NCBI GenBank assembly: GCA_027924585.1
Contig: BSBM01000753.1
Span: forward strand, 20,026,001-20,090,000
Source of the DNA: Larix kaempferi
Lineage: Eukaryota; Streptophyta; Pinopsida; Pinales; Pinaceae
Direction: 5' to 3'
DNA length: 64,000 nucleotides
Within the stretch, counting starts at the first letter, position 1, and every line of letters starts with the position of its first letter. Positions 20,895-33,410 of this stretch are shown here, piece after piece. The notes below the pieces were generated by a model. The model saw only the letters and a program-made list of their open reading frames with translations, ran no database searches and had not been told where the DNA came from. Made by a program: the position numbers and the translations under genes.

Positions 20895-22699
20895 TATGGT
20901 CATTGATGATGAGATTTCTTGTATCGACGGTAAGTTCGATGATGAGGACACTTGTGCCGATGATGAGGTTACATGTTCCAACGATGAGGTCAATGATGAT
21001 GTTATCGGTTCCGATGATGAGATTGATATATGGTCCTTAGAATTTGTCTAAGTGGACGAGGAGGGATTGTATCATCCTTGGACTTGGGTCCCTAAATTGA
21101 TCCGTAGACATATGTCTCCGAGAAATGTTCCATAGTGGATAAGAGGGATTGTATCATCCCTGGACACATGTCCTAAAAGAGATCCATAGACATATGTCTC
21201 CGAGAAGTGGTCCTTAGTGGATGTGATAGGACTGCATCGTCCCTGAATGTTCAATTCAAAATGTACATGATAGGACTACATCGTCCCTAAATGTCTAGTT
21301 CAAAATGTATATAATAGGACTGCATCGTCCCTGAACGTTTAGTTCAAAATGTACGTGATAGGATTGCATCGTCCCTGAACGTTTAGTTCAAAATGTATGT
21401 GATAGGACTGCATCGTCCCTGAATGTTTAGTTCAAAATGTACATGATAGGACTGCATCGTCCCTGGACCCTTGGTTCAAAATGTACGTGATACGACTGCA
21501 TCGTCCCTCGAGCCTTGGTTCAAAAGGTATGTGATAGGACTGCATCGTCCTTGAACATTTGGTTCAAAAGGTATGTGAGAGGACTGCATCGTCCTTGAAC
21601 ATTTGGTTCACAAGGTACATGATAGGACTGCATCATCCTTGAACATTTGGTTCAAAAGGTACGTGAGAGGACTGCATCATCCCTGAACATTTGGTTCAAA
21701 AGGTGCGTGATAGGAATGCATCGTCCCTGAACATTTGGTTCAAAAGGTACGTGATAGGACTGCATCGTCCTTGAACATTTGGTTCAAAAGGTACGCGAGA
21801 GGACTACATCATCCTTGAACATTTGGTTAAAAAGGTACGTGATAGGACTGCATCGTCTCTGAACCTTTGGTTCAAAATGTACGTGACTGGATTGCATGGT
21901 CCATAGACATGAGACTTGTCTAAAATTGATAAGGATTGATCATCCTGGAAGTAGATCTGGATTCCATCATCCATAGACATGGGACTTGTATAAAATTTAT
22001 AAGGATTGATCATCAAAAGGTACGTGATAGGACTGCATCATCCTTGAACATTTGGTTCAAAAGGTACGTGAGACGACTACATCATCCTTGAACATTTGGT
22101 TCAAAAGGTACGTGATAGGACTGCATCGTCCCTGAACCTTTGGTTCAAAGTGTACGTGACTAGATTGCATCATCCATAGACATGAGACTTGTCTAAAATT
22201 GATAAGGATTGATCATCTTGGAAGTAGATTTGGATTGCATTGTCCATAGACATGAGACTTGTCTAAAATTGATAAGGATTGATCATCTTGGAAGTAGATT
22301 TGGATTGCATTGTCCATAGACATGAGACTTGTCTAAAATTGATAAGGATTGATCATCCTGGAATTTCATCTAGATTGTATCATCCATGGACGTATGTCCT
22401 AAAGTGAGAGGGATTGATCATCCCGTAATAGGATTTTGTGTATTGCAGACTATGTTGCGATGATCCAGATGCTACAGATCGACATGATCCAGATGTTGTA
22501 GATCGAGATGATGATGATGTTGTAGCTGATCGAGTGCTGCATAAGATGAAGACTGAGTATTGAAGATGATTATGTTCCAGTAACTGTTGAGCTACTGGTG
22601 ATGATGTATGAAGAAATATTCCAATGATTTATAGATGTATCATGTATGATGTTGATGACTCCTTGCTCCTGCAAATGTTGTTATAATATCCTTCTTGTT
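20895..22699. repeat. Minisatellite arrays of Copia-A 3' region
   Basis: 20895-21225 has GATGATGAG phrases and a roughly 105-bp duplication. 21230-21890 and 22017-22160 are about 18 copies of a 44-bp unit of the type GATAGGACTGCATCGTCCCTGAAC plus a GTTCAAAAGGTAC end (written in parts). 21890-22400 is a 70-bp unit (CATAGACATGAGACTTGTC ... GGATTGATCATC) in about five copies, interleaved with the 44-bp array. No coding frame spans them. Copia-B has arrays at the same place with different units. Confidence 0.85.
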
Positions 22700-22708
22700 A
22701 AGGGGGAG
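22700..22708 (+). other. Polypurine tract of Copia-A
   Basis: AAGGGGGAG lies directly before the 3' LTR start TGTTGAAATA at 22709. Confidence 0.8.
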
Positions 22709-23315
22709 TGTTGAAATATTGTAACTCCTAAGAATATTATATTTGTACTTTATTATTCTGGAGATGTTTCATTCCTCCGTGAAGACCTTATTGTATATCG
22801 GGAGATGTTTTATTCCTCCGTGGAAAATGTGGTAACTTGGGTTATTAGACTTCCCTAGTAGGGGTCGGCCCTGTATGAGTCATGTGGGTTAAAGGGTTAT
22901 TAAACCACCCTAGTGGGGTCGCTCTGCCACATTATGTTAATTAGTTAAGTTGAGGCCGACCTAGTTAATGTAAAAGACGAGTCAGAGTAGTGTATAAATA
23001 GAGGAGGTGTGTTCCTCATTTATCACTCACATTCATTACACTCACTTGTGATTGGCGCATAGGTGATAGGTGAGGGAGAGATATGCTATGGAGGAGAAGG
23101 AGATCATGTCTAGGGTTTAGATCTTTCTATTTGCTGGTCATCTATATTGAGGAAGCTTTACTGGGTTTTCTACCCCATGAGGGTTTTCCAGGATAAATCT
23201 GTGTCTCTTGTGTTTATGCTGTGCTTGTTGTTCTTTTAGTGATGATGTATATGCTATTGCTGTAAAATGGAATGTGATGTTGATATTTTCTGTCTTAACA
23301 TATTGAATCTTAAAA
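22709..23315 (+). repeat. 3' LTR of Copia-A
   Basis: About 607 bp, aligned with 5743-6345. The expected terminal CA has become AA. Flanked by AATGC at 23316-23320, matching AATGT at 5738-5742 at four of five bases. Confidence 0.9.
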
Positions 23316-23663
23316 AATGCTTGGTTATGAAAGTACATCTTTAAATGCAGATAGGTGTTAAGAACCTTATTGCAATTCTTATATGCCTTTAATTTTGTGA
23401 ATGGCCATTAGTAATCATAGTCTAATAAGTTGTCATTAATGAGACTAATTCTTTATGTTGATTTGTGGTAAATGTATGGGACAGTTATGGATTTGTAGAC
23501 TTATCTATAGTTGGGAATGATGCTCTTACAATAATGAGAAAAGAAAAGAAAAATAAATAAATTCTTCCTCCTTTCCCCAAATAATCACAGAGGGTAAACA
23601 TATATGTTACAAACACTCTCTAGTTTTGCATTTGAACTTCACAAGGTTTCTTCTCTGAGATTC
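23316..23663. other. Spacer between the two Copia elements
   Basis: About 350 bp of AT-rich DNA, from the right target duplication of Copia-A to the left one of Copia-B. No gene seen. Confidence 0.6.
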
Positions 23664-23668
23664 CACAC

Positions 23669-24295
23669 TGTTAAATTTTCAGAATTTACTTCAATCCGAT
23701 CTATGAACTTAACTGAGAGAACAACATGTACAACATATCTACAGCATATCAATCATGGACACAATAATGCAAGCACACAAGAGACACAAAGATTTACTTG
23801 GGGAAAACCATAAAGGTGAAAAACCCCAATAACTTCCTCAGAGATAGATAGAGCAATGATACAACAAACCATAAGAGATACACATATCCTAGCAGCAGAT
23901 CCTCCTCCTCCATAAGTGCGCTACTCCTCCTTGAGTGCATGAGTGAGAAGTGAGTGAGTAAATAGAGTGCCTCCCGCACTCTATTTATACTTGACTTGAC
24001 TTGCCTTTTACCTAACTCATGTACGATCGAACTTAACCACATAACATAATGCTGACTGGACCAACCCCCAATAGGGTGGTCTAATAACCCTTTGACCCAC
24101 ATGACTTATACAAGGCCGACCCCAACAAGGTGGTCTAATAACCCATCAAGTATAAGCTATGACACTTCCGTATAGAGGAGTAATAACATCTCTATAGGAA
24201 TACAACCACTTCCGTATAGGGGAATAATAACATCTCTCTAAGAATACAATATACATATATGTGAAATACATTCCGAAGTTACATATACATCAACA
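23669..24295 (-). repeat. 3' LTR of Copia-B
   Basis: 627 bp, TGTTAAATTTT on the left and CATCAACA on the right. TATA box on the - strand at 23981-23989. The complement of a purine tract (CTCCCTCTTAAC) follows at 24296-24307. Confidence 0.9.
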
Positions 24296-24529
24296 CTCCC
24301 TCTTAACTAGGAAGGTATTTCTCAGCAAAGTTATTCTATCACAAGTCATCTTCTCTGGATCATCGTCACTGGATAATCATCATCGAGTCATCATCATCGT
24401 CACTGCTACTGCTATCTCAATCAATCTCTGAATCTACTCGTCATAGGAAGTTCTACAAAGCCAATCCTTTTTCATACTGGATGTAGGCTCACCATCTGCA
24501 GGTCTTCATCATCACTGGCCATACTGTGG

Positions 24530-25135
24530 AATCCTTAGGACTTATTACGTGCGTCACAAAACCTGGCTGCAGCATCCCAGGCTATTACGAGCACTCAGCT
24601 CTACCTGTAGGATCTCCCAGGAGCACATTACATGTGACCCATCACAAAACCTGGCTGAAGCATCCCAGGCTGTTACAAGCACACGACTCTGCTTGTCGGA
24701 TCTCCCAGGAGCACATTACATGTGATCTCACCACAAAACCTGGCTGAAGCATCTGAGGCCTTTTTCATCCTGTCCAGACCTCCCAGGAGCAAATTACATG
24801 TGGTCATGGAAAAACCTGGTTGAAGCATCTGAGGCCTTTTTCATCCTGTCCAGATCTCCCAAGAGCAAATTACATGCCATAGGACAAAACCTCGCAAGAG
24901 CATCTACCAGATATCCCAGGGCACCGAATTACATGCCATAGGAAAAACCTCGAAAGACTATCTGTAGATCTCCCAAGGCACAAATTACATGTCCTCTCAA
25001 GCAAAACCTCACAAGAGCATTTACCAGATGTCCCAGGGCACCGAATTACATTCCATAGGAAAAACCTCGAAAGACCATCTGCAAATCTTCCAGGGCACAA
25101 ATTACATGCTTGCCTGCACAACCTGATCCATGACC
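24530..25135. repeat. Copia-B 3' minisatellite, array 1
   Basis: An ACAAAACCTGGCTGAAGCAT or CAAAACCTCGAAAGA start plus a TCCCAGGAGCACATTACATG end recurs about eight times. Spacing shrinks from about 87-90 bp on the left to about 58 bp on the right. No protein recognised. Confidence 0.8.
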
Positions 25136-25289
25136 ACAAAGTATTATTTGATACTCATCAAACATCACATCATCATCCTGATCATCATCATTGCAACATC
25201 CCGCTGCATGTCAACTGGAGAAGCTCGTCATCCATGATCATCCTGATCATACAATGCATCCATCTGATGCACACCAAGTATCCACCTGA

Positions 25290-25680
25290 TACATACATAT
25301 ATACATGATCCACACAATGTATCCATCAGCATACATGATCTTCCTAATCATGCAAAGATACATGATCCACACAATGTATCCAACAACATACATGATCTAC
25401 CTGATCATACAAAGATACATGATCTACACAATGTATCCATCATCATCCAACATGATGCTTACATACAAAATACATACACATGATCCAACTGATCATATCC
25501 AGCATCAACATGATGCGTATACAAAAATACATACACATGATCCAACCGATCATATCCAGCATCAACATGATGCATACATACATACATATAATGATTCAAC
25601 TGATCATATACAACAAAAACCAGAACATCATCATGATGCTCATCATCCTGATGCTCATCATCCAGCGCTTACATCCACAA
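25290..25680. repeat. Copia-B 3' minisatellite, array 2
   Basis: Units of about 59 bp with TACATGATCCACACAATGTA (25302, 25361, about 25421), passing into units with CATGATCCAACTGATCATAT and CATCAACATGATGC. The + strand frame through it is open but is simple repeat. Confidence 0.75.
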
Positions 25681-25769
25681 CCATGTGAAGGGTCCCCCTT
25701 CCAACATGCTTGGAATGGATTCAGCAAATGTGTGCATCACTTCTTCCTCGAAGTGTCCTCGATTTGAAG

Positions 25770-27167
25770 CACGCCAAGCCTCTCTCTGAAGTACTCGAAC
25801 TTCACCTTGGCTAGTGGCTTCATCAGCACATCTGCAATCTACTCGTCTGTCGCAACATACAGGAGCTTCATAGCTCCTCCATGCACCATATCCCTGATAT
25901 AGTGATATTTGATCTCTATGTGTTTCGACCTGTCATGAAACACTGGGTTCTCGGACAATTTCACACAACTTTGGTTATCACAGAAGATACCAGTAGCCTC
26001 CAATGGGAGATCAAATAACTCAGACAGTAGCTTCCGTAGCCATACTGCCTCACAGGTTGCAACATACTCTACCTCAGCTGTACTCAGTGCCACGCAGGAC
26101 TGCTTCCTGCTAAACCAAGAGATCACAACTGATCCCATACTGAAGTAGCACCCAGATGTGCTCTTCCTATCTGTAGCACTGCCAACCCAATCTGAATCAA
26201 CATAACTCTGCAGGTTAAACTTTTGATTCGCTTCATACTTGATCCCATAATCCACTGTACCCATTAGGTACCTCAGAACATGCTTTACAACAACCAGGTG
26301 AACACTCCTCGGATCCATCAGGAACTGGCTCAATGTGTTCACAACAAAGCAAATATCTAGTCTCGTGTTCGTCAGGTACATCAAGGACCCAATCATGTGA
26401 CGATATGTAGAGACATCAACCGGCTCAGATGAAGCATCACATAGAAGCTTCAGATTCAATGTCATAGGTGTGGCCATGGCCTTGCAATCCATCATCCCGA
26501 ACCTCTTCAGGATCTCTTACTGCATACTTCCCTTGTCCAAGGAAGATTCCATCTACACTCTGCCACACCTCCATGCCAAAAACAAATAGTGCATCATCCC
26601 CAAGTTCTTCATCTCGAACTTGGAAGCAAGCTTCCGTCGCGTGTCGGAAATCAATCTATCTTCACCTATAACAAACAGATTATCCACATACAAAAATAGT
26701 ATCACGGGATTGCCTTCCTTAACCTTGTAGAAAAGGTTGGAATCTGCTTTATTCTTGGTAAAGCCCAAACTGGATAGAAAGCTGTCTATCCTACCATACC
26801 ACGTTCTACACACATATATGACTACACCATGCTGTCTTGAAATCCATCTGGTGCATCTTCTATTTCATCACTTTTATATTTCTCAATGCTGCCATCTACA
26901 ACATGCTTGAGCTAATAGTTCCATTTGGAAGTCATAAAAAAAACTTCCCTTCACGTCTTGGGACTACATCCCAAACATCATTCTTCATGATCGATGGATC
27001 ATGGCATTCCATTTCTTCATCCCAGATCCTAGGAACTTTAATATCTTCAATATCTTCAATAGATATCTTTGTTGCTGGAACAAATGTTGTAGTTCTTCTT
27101 TTGTAGGAGATGGCATACAATCTTTCCTACACAACAAGTTAAATTGCATGATTAGAAAACATCTCAT
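25770..27167 (-). pseudogene. Copia-B pol remnant: reverse transcriptase and RNase H
   Basis: Reading leftward: an N-terminal reverse-transcriptase block (SIMKNDVWDVVP, about 27000), KHVVDGSIEKYK, then a jump to a QMDFKTAW-like piece and another jump to a TWYGRIDSFL block (26813-26770). The palm motif at about 26690 reads YVDN instead of catalytic YVDD. RNase H follows (26495-25839) and is nearly intact: GSLMYLTNTR, YVDSDW, GCYFSMG, AEVEYVA, CDNQSC, SKHIEIKYHYIRDMV. The C-terminus with the ADVLTKPL-like block (mutated by one stop, near 25836) ends near 25770. Two internal deletions and the mutated palm make it dead. Confidence 0.85.
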
Positions 27168-28640
27168 AGTTTTCAGAACAAATTCTTACACATAAAGAAA
27201 TATGTCATACAGTCATGCAATTATCTTTAGCCAATGCTTCAATACAACATTTATCCATATCCCGTAACTTTCTAGATGCCTTCCAATCTCTACCAGAACA
27301 TTGTTAAGAGTGTGCACAACTCCCAACATGTCAGCAAAGAGATTTCATTCTAGATAAGTAGCAATGGAATGTTGTATAGTGCCATAGGCCACTTACCCAT
27401 GCATATTAGTAGTATACTGTTCATCAATGCAATTATTCTAATATGCATAATACACAGCCTAATTCTAGGAACATCAGTATATACATTATTGAATAGTATT
27501 ATTTAAGAAATGACAATTCAAATACTTATCTTTGTTTTTTCATTGGGTGGACTCCCTCTGAGTCTTCACTTCCTTGCAGGAGCTACTGGAGTCCTAATCT
27601 GAAGTAGCTTCTTCTACATCTTTTGATGTGGAATGTAGAGAGATGGTCAACTCCCTCTAAATATCTGCATCCTTGCAGAAACCACTGGACTGTACTCCCT
27701 CTTGATCTTTGCTTCCTGGATTACTTTTCTTTGAACTTATATTCATTCTCAATCCATATGCATGCTTGTTAGTATCACCATTGTGTTATCCTCTAGGTCT
27801 CATACGTAATCAAACATTCATTAGTATAATCACAATAATCTCAAGCATGTATAGTCAGGATCAATTCAAACACAGATAATAAACATTAGTATTCAAGGTT
27901 TCAAGGAAGTCTTCTTTTATTCATGCATATTCCTATTTAATCATAGGACTCTTCTGGTTAGTTAAATCATCAATCAAGAGAAGAGATATAATATGCATAA
28001 AACCCGTGATTATTCAAAACTATACCTTCATGATTCTTCTGGTTAGTCCAATGACTTCATGAATAATCATTATCAACAACACAATGGTATAAGATCCTAA
28101 CACAAGGTAGGATTGTATCTTGATATAGGAAAAACATACCTAGATTAGCATGCTAGCTAGTTATGTCTAACATACTCACATGATGTCTTCTTGTTCTTCT
28201 TCAATGACTTGTGCTAGTAACCTGTATATCTCATAGGTTAACCATTATAAAACCAAGTTATACATACCTCGTAAATGGATCTTCTATGAGATCCATGACA
28301 ATGAATGAATCTTTGTCCTCATGTCATCATGATCATATGTTCTTGAACCAGAACATGATTTGTCTTTCTTGGTGTACCTTTCATGTTAGTAGACAACATA
28401 AACCTCATACAACACCATAATGCATTAGTACAATCATAAGTGTCAACACCCTAATCAATGAATATTTTCTATCGTGCATTCATAATTTTATTAAGGTGAT
28501 ACGACAAGTCTAAAATCAAGATTGTACTAACCGTAATAACATGAAGACAAACATATCATAAACTTAATCATGAACAAATATCGAAACATACCGCGATGAG
28601 TCATACCTGCCGAGATCGCTTGTAATCTTCTTATGTAAGG
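27168..28640 (-). other. Copia-B intron-like segment
   Basis: Counterpart of 7561-8830. On the - strand GAG|GTATGT has its GT at 28267-28266 and TAG|GTATGTT its GT near 28139; a GGCAG|GTATGA site lies near 28610. Exon-like stretches match Copia-A in order and sequence. No Gag, protease or integrase motif seen. Confidence 0.45.
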
Positions 28641-30057
28641 CCTTAGCCTCATCTCCCTCTGAAACATGAACTTCTTCACTCATGCAGATGATCAATCCAT
28701 CTTCTTCTAGGATTAACCCAATCCACTTGATTTGCAAGAACTGGACATGGAGCTGGATATGGGTTTGTCAGAGAAACCCCAAAAATTCAAACTTTGAATT
28801 TCAAACTTCCGAAAGGATAGAAATATGGGCCTTGTTGAGCTGATCAAGCTAGTATATTTAGAATTTGAAAACTGCAAAGTTTCACTCCTCAATTTTGCCT
28901 TTGAAACTTCCGGATTCACTGGACGTGACCCTGAACTGGGGTTTGATGAAGCCCAATCTTTTTCCCAATCAAAAGGTTTGATCCAAAGCTCTAAGCTTCT
29001 ATTTTTCTGAGGAGCTTTCAGCCGTGGTCACAGATTTAAAAAATTCTCATTTTTACAGAAGCCCTAATTTTCCACTTTTCTTATCAAAGTCCCGAACTAG
29101 GGTTTGATTAAGCCCGACCTTCTTCCCAACTAAAAATTATGATATTGGTCTCTCAATTTCTATTTCGATGAGTATCATCCAGCCGTGGTCTCCGATTACA
29201 AAAATTTCAACTTTCAACAAAGCCCTAAATTCTGGAAGCCATGAATGAAGGTACTCAAAAATAATTCTGTTTTGACAGAAATATGTACCTGATTGTTTCT
29301 GGTGTACCTCTGAACTTTTCATTCCACAGGGTCTGAAAACGTTTCCTGAGATAGCCTGACCTGTTATATTTCCATCCTGACTGGTCTGACCTCCATTGGA
29401 TTCTCTGAGAGAGAGTTATGTCAAATGTCGCAACGTGACCTATTTTGGGATCAAACAGGAGAGCGAACTTGTACGGCTTTCCACGTGTCACTGTTTGAGC
29501 TTCGTCCTCTGAAAAATTTTACTAAGATAGCTCGCCCTGTTATCTTTCCACCCTGATAGGTCTGACCTCAATTGGACTCTCTGAGAGAGAGTTATGCCAA
29601 TTGTTGCAATGTGACCTGTTTATTGGATAATACAGGAGAGCGAACTTGTACGGCGTGCCACGTGTCATTGGTTCAACTTCGGCCTCTACAAAAATTTTCT
29701 AAGATAGTACAGTCCGTGTACTACCTATCACCTTTTATGAAATTTCATTTGGAGCTTCCTAGCCCAAGTTATGACCTTTTTCCCAAGGTCACCTGATTTT
29801 GACTCAGATCTGGAAGAGGCAAAAACCCTATATTGTACAGATCATAAATCACAAAGTACAACGAATTAGAGGTTGTCCTTTGGACACAAGGTACCTGGAG
29901 ATTTAATCTTCGACCTGTAAATATTTCAGATCCGAAAATTTTTCCAAAATGGATTTATAGCGAAAGTGCTACGATGACTGGTTTTTGCTATATCAAGCCC
30001 TAGCATCATAAGTGCAACAAGTGTCATACATGCCATATCATGCCTTCTTTCAGGCTA
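28641..30057 (-). other. Copia-B untranslated leader
   Basis: AT-rich leader with AACTAGGGTTTGAT-type phrases shared with Copia-A and two related blocks (about 29330-29510 and 29525-29700) that form a tandem duplication of about 190 bp. No Gag reading frame. Confidence 0.55.
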
Positions 30058-30069
30058 GCTCTGATACCA
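30058..30069 (-). other. Primer binding site of Copia-B
   Basis: The + strand reads GCTCTGATACCA, complement of the initiator-Met-type site TGGTATCAGAGC, directly next to the 5' LTR. Confidence 0.9.
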
Positions 30070-30681
30070 TGTTAAATTTTTAGAATTTGCTTCAATCTAA
30101 TCTAGGATCTTAACTGAGAGAACAACATGTACAGCATATCTACATCATATCAATCATGGACACAATAATGCAAGCACACAAGAGACACAAAGATTTACTT
30201 GGGGAAAACCATAAAGGTGAAAAACCCCAATAACTTCCTCAGAGATAGATAGAGCAATGATACAACCAACCATAAGAGATAGACATATCCTAGCAGCAGA
30301 TCCTCCTCCTCCATAAGTGCGCCACTCCTCCTTGAGTGAGTGAGTAAATAGAGTGCCTCCCGCACTCTATTTATACTTGACTTGACTTGCCTTTTACCTA
30401 ACTCATGTAGGCTCGAACTTAACCACATAACATAATGCTGACTGGGCCGACCCCCAATAGGGTGGTCTAATAACCCTTTGACCCACATGACTTATACAAG
30501 GACGACCCCAACAAGGTGGTCTAATAACCCATCAAGTATAAGTTATGACACTTCCGTATAGAGGAATAATAACATCTCTATAGGAATACAACCACTTCCT
30601 TATAGATGAATAATAACATCTCTGTAGGAATACAATATACATATATGTGAAATACATTCTAAAGTTACATATACATCAATA
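30070..30681 (-). repeat. 5' LTR of Copia-B
   Basis: 612 bp. Matches 23669-24295 with a gap near 30330 and scattered substitutions. TATA box on the - strand at 30367-30375. Followed by the CACAC duplication (30682-30686). Confidence 0.9.
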
Positions 30682-30686
30682 CACAC

Positions 30687-33039
30687 TTGCGTGACCTCCC
30701 TCTTCCTATGCACTTTCTTTTGGTAACGGTTGGTATCTCTCATGTTGTTTCTCTTTCAGTCTCTGTTTGCAAGTTATAAAGGGTTATGCTAGTGATTTAT
30801 GTTTTGTTTCTCCCTTGTGGGTTCACTCTGGTCGCTCCTCTTTGTGGGTTATGTTCGTCTGTCCTCAATGGTTATGTTCACCTCCACTTAAGACTCCAAT
30901 GGAAAGCAAAGTCCATGGTCACTGGGTTAGAAAGGGAAAAAATTTGCAATCCCACATCCAGCAAGACGCACTTACCTTAACAAATTCCCTCCTAAATTCG
31001 TCGAACAATCTCAAAATATTATAAGTAATAATTAATTTTATTAAATGTACACTTTATATTAAAAAAATAATCATTATTATTTAACTAGAACAACCACTTA
31101 ACTTATGGCTCGTGAACACGGATAGGTTACGAGTTAAGTGCCATGAACAAGTTATATGTTACTTGTTCTCCATGCTTAGTTGTATTCCCTTGTTGTCTAT
31201 GCCTCAACTACCTGTTACATTCTTTAGTTAACTGATATGTTGTTTGTCAGTAATTGTTATCCATCCATGAGCTATGAGTTATCCCTACATTAACTACCAA
31301 TTATTTTTTATAATTTTTTTATTTTGAATTTTGGACAATGACCATAAAATCAATCTCGACAGTAAACTTGTCCCATCTTCCTTCAATCTAGGAAAAACAT
31401 AAATAATAATTCACCGCAAATTCTAAGATATAAACATCTATCGATATAATTATGATAAATTCAAACTATAACCATAATCATTCGATTTATAAAAAAAATT
31501 CGTTTCACTTCTTCCCATCCCTATTCTATAACGATAATCACACGATTGTAAGAAAAATCATTGAATTATCATACTCACCCATTTATACTCACCAACGTCA
31601 CCACTCAATAACAACAATCGTCTTGAACATCAAAGATTTGCATAACTTTACACCTCCGAATAGACTAATGCTATGAAAAATAAGATATTCAATATACCGT
31701 ACACTTTCCGTTTCAAAAAAATCATTATAGGGTGACATCTTTCCAAAGTTTGACAACGTGGATTGAAAAGGAACCTAAGTCATTAGTTTCTGGAATATTA
31801 TATTAACACGGCAATAATTTTAGGAGGATATCCTTTATATTGTTTGAAAGTAGAATTTTCTCAAACATCTAGAAAGTGAAGACCAATGCTTTTGATAACG
31901 AGATAAATTGTCAATTATGTCAAAATCAATGAGTATTATGTTCCATGGAACAATTTTTTCCTCAAATTTTATTTGTTTCCATCTAATAAACCACCTGCAC
32001 TTAAAAATATAAATATGTCAAATTCATGAGATAATTGGATATTTTTTCCTTCGACAAGCCCATTACACATATATTACCCATAAAATATTATTCCTTTTCA
32101 TGAGGAAAAGCGACTTGCATTCAAATATGTCGACTTGTAATATGTGTGAGTTTGTCGAGTTTGTTGAGTGTTGTATGAGGGAGATGTTGTAACATGTGCG
32201 TTTGTCGAGTAACATAACAAAATAATAACAAAATATAATTTAAAATATTGTTTGGTCAACCATTAATAAAAAAAGACGTCTATTTTCTAAATATTTCCGA
32301 AATGAAATCATTAACTATATAAATAGGCAAGTTATTAACTCTATAAACATTACATCGTGATGTAACATTTGTTACTAATAAAATAATTAAAAAATTTCAT
32401 GTCGGCTCATAAAATAAAAAATTAAATTATGCAAAGTATTTTAAAAAAATCGATGTTGGTTCATAAAATAAAATATTATGAAAAGTCATTAAAAAATAGA
32501 TGTTCATTTACAAAATAAAAATTTAAAACTTAAACCCGGATCTATCAATCAAGAGAGATCAAATTTCTTGAGTTTAAATTTGAAAAAATAATACACCTCA
32601 AGAAATTGGATCCCTCTCGGTGCTTGATAGATACAGGTTTAAGATGGATCTATGCTGGTGGTTACTTTTTTCGGAATTATACTAGTCTTATACAAAAGTC
32701 TATACAACGAAGTTTTGTATGTGTTTGACTAGGCTTATGGTAAAGCATATAATACACAGGGTTTATACTAGTTATATTTTTTGACAGCTGGTCTTGTATT
32801 GAATATACTAACAAGAATAGTTTTTGGAAAGTTATATATATGTTTATGAATTAAACAATATGCTATGTATTTTTTTATTTCAAGGAAATAACAAAAGTAC
32901 GTTTTTTTTTTTCTCTAAAAAAAACTTCTATATTTGACATATATAAATATTATAAAAATATAGGAAAAAATTAACAATTTTTTTTTTCAGACATTAAATG
33001 TAAATGATTGATCAAATCAGTGAAATTGGAGCATTGTTA
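30687..33039. other. AT-rich DNA, no gene seen
   Basis: 2.3 kb of AT-rich sequence. A pair of inverted phrases near 32535-32640 (AAACCCGGATCTATCAATCA and TGATAGATACAGGTTTAAGA) may be a small fold-back element. No coding region can be supported. Confidence 0.5.
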
Positions 33040-33362
33040 TTATTCTACCAAAGTGTATGTGCCTTAATGATTTTCATGTGTAAAAACATTGTATAAAAAT
33101 ACCCTCATATGAATATTTAAGTAAATAAGTATTTTGTAGCATGGCAAGGTGTTTTTTTCCTAATAAGTTGTTTCTTCTTTCTTGTATCATGTGTGAGTGC
33201 GTGTGTGTTATTCTACCAAAGTTTATGTGCCTTATTGATTTTCATGTGTAAAAACATTGTATAATAAATACCCTAATATATGAATATTTAAGTAAATAAG
33301 TATTTTGTAGCATGGCAAGGTGTTTTTTTCCTAATAAGTTGTTTCTTCTTTCTTGTATTGTG
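33040..33362. repeat. 168-bp tandem duplication
   Basis: TTATTCTACCAAAGT starts at 33040 and again at 33208. The copies stay similar through GTAGCATGGCAAGGTG and TTGTTTCTTCTTTCTTGTAT, with a few substitutions and small indels. Both end at TG-rich microsatellite sequence. Confidence 0.85.
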
Positions 33363-33376
33363 TGTGTGTGTGTGTC

Positions 33377-33408
<32 letters not shown>

Positions 33409-33410
33409 CA

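Larger units (their letters stand above)
5743..23315 (+). mobile_element. Copia LTR retrotransposon (Copia-A), split by a nested element
   Basis: Both LTRs start with TGTTGAAATATTGTAACT (5743 and 22709). An initiator-Met-type primer site follows the left LTR and a purine tract precedes the right one. Flanking 5-bp target duplications are AATGT (5738-5742) and AATGC (23316-23320), one base apart. Removing the nested insertion 10115-20692 leaves an element of about 7 kb. Recognisable coding matter is only reverse transcriptase and RNase H, both decayed. Gag, protease and integrase are not visible. Between RNase H and the right LTR lie about 1.8 kb of minisatellite arrays. Confidence 0.9.
23669..30681 (-). 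mobile_element. Copia LTR retrotransposon (Copia-B), same family as Copia-A
   Basis: Reverse orientation: the 5' LTR is on the right (30070-30681), the 3' LTR on the left (23669-24295). Perfect target duplication CACAC at 23664-23668 and 30682-30686. Primer site complement at 30058-30069. LTR phrases, leader phrases and RNase H closely resemble Copia-A. Only reverse transcriptase and RNase H remain recognisable, with internal deletions. LTRs differ by several indels and substitutions, so insertion is not recent. Confidence 0.9.

Noticed and set aside
20895-22400. CRISPR-like regular array
   Set aside because: Units are contiguous and similar throughout, with no unique spacers, and lie inside a plant retrotransposon.
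25305-25688. 127-codon Met/His/Ile-rich frame
   Set aside because: Translation of the Copia-B minisatellite; no domain.
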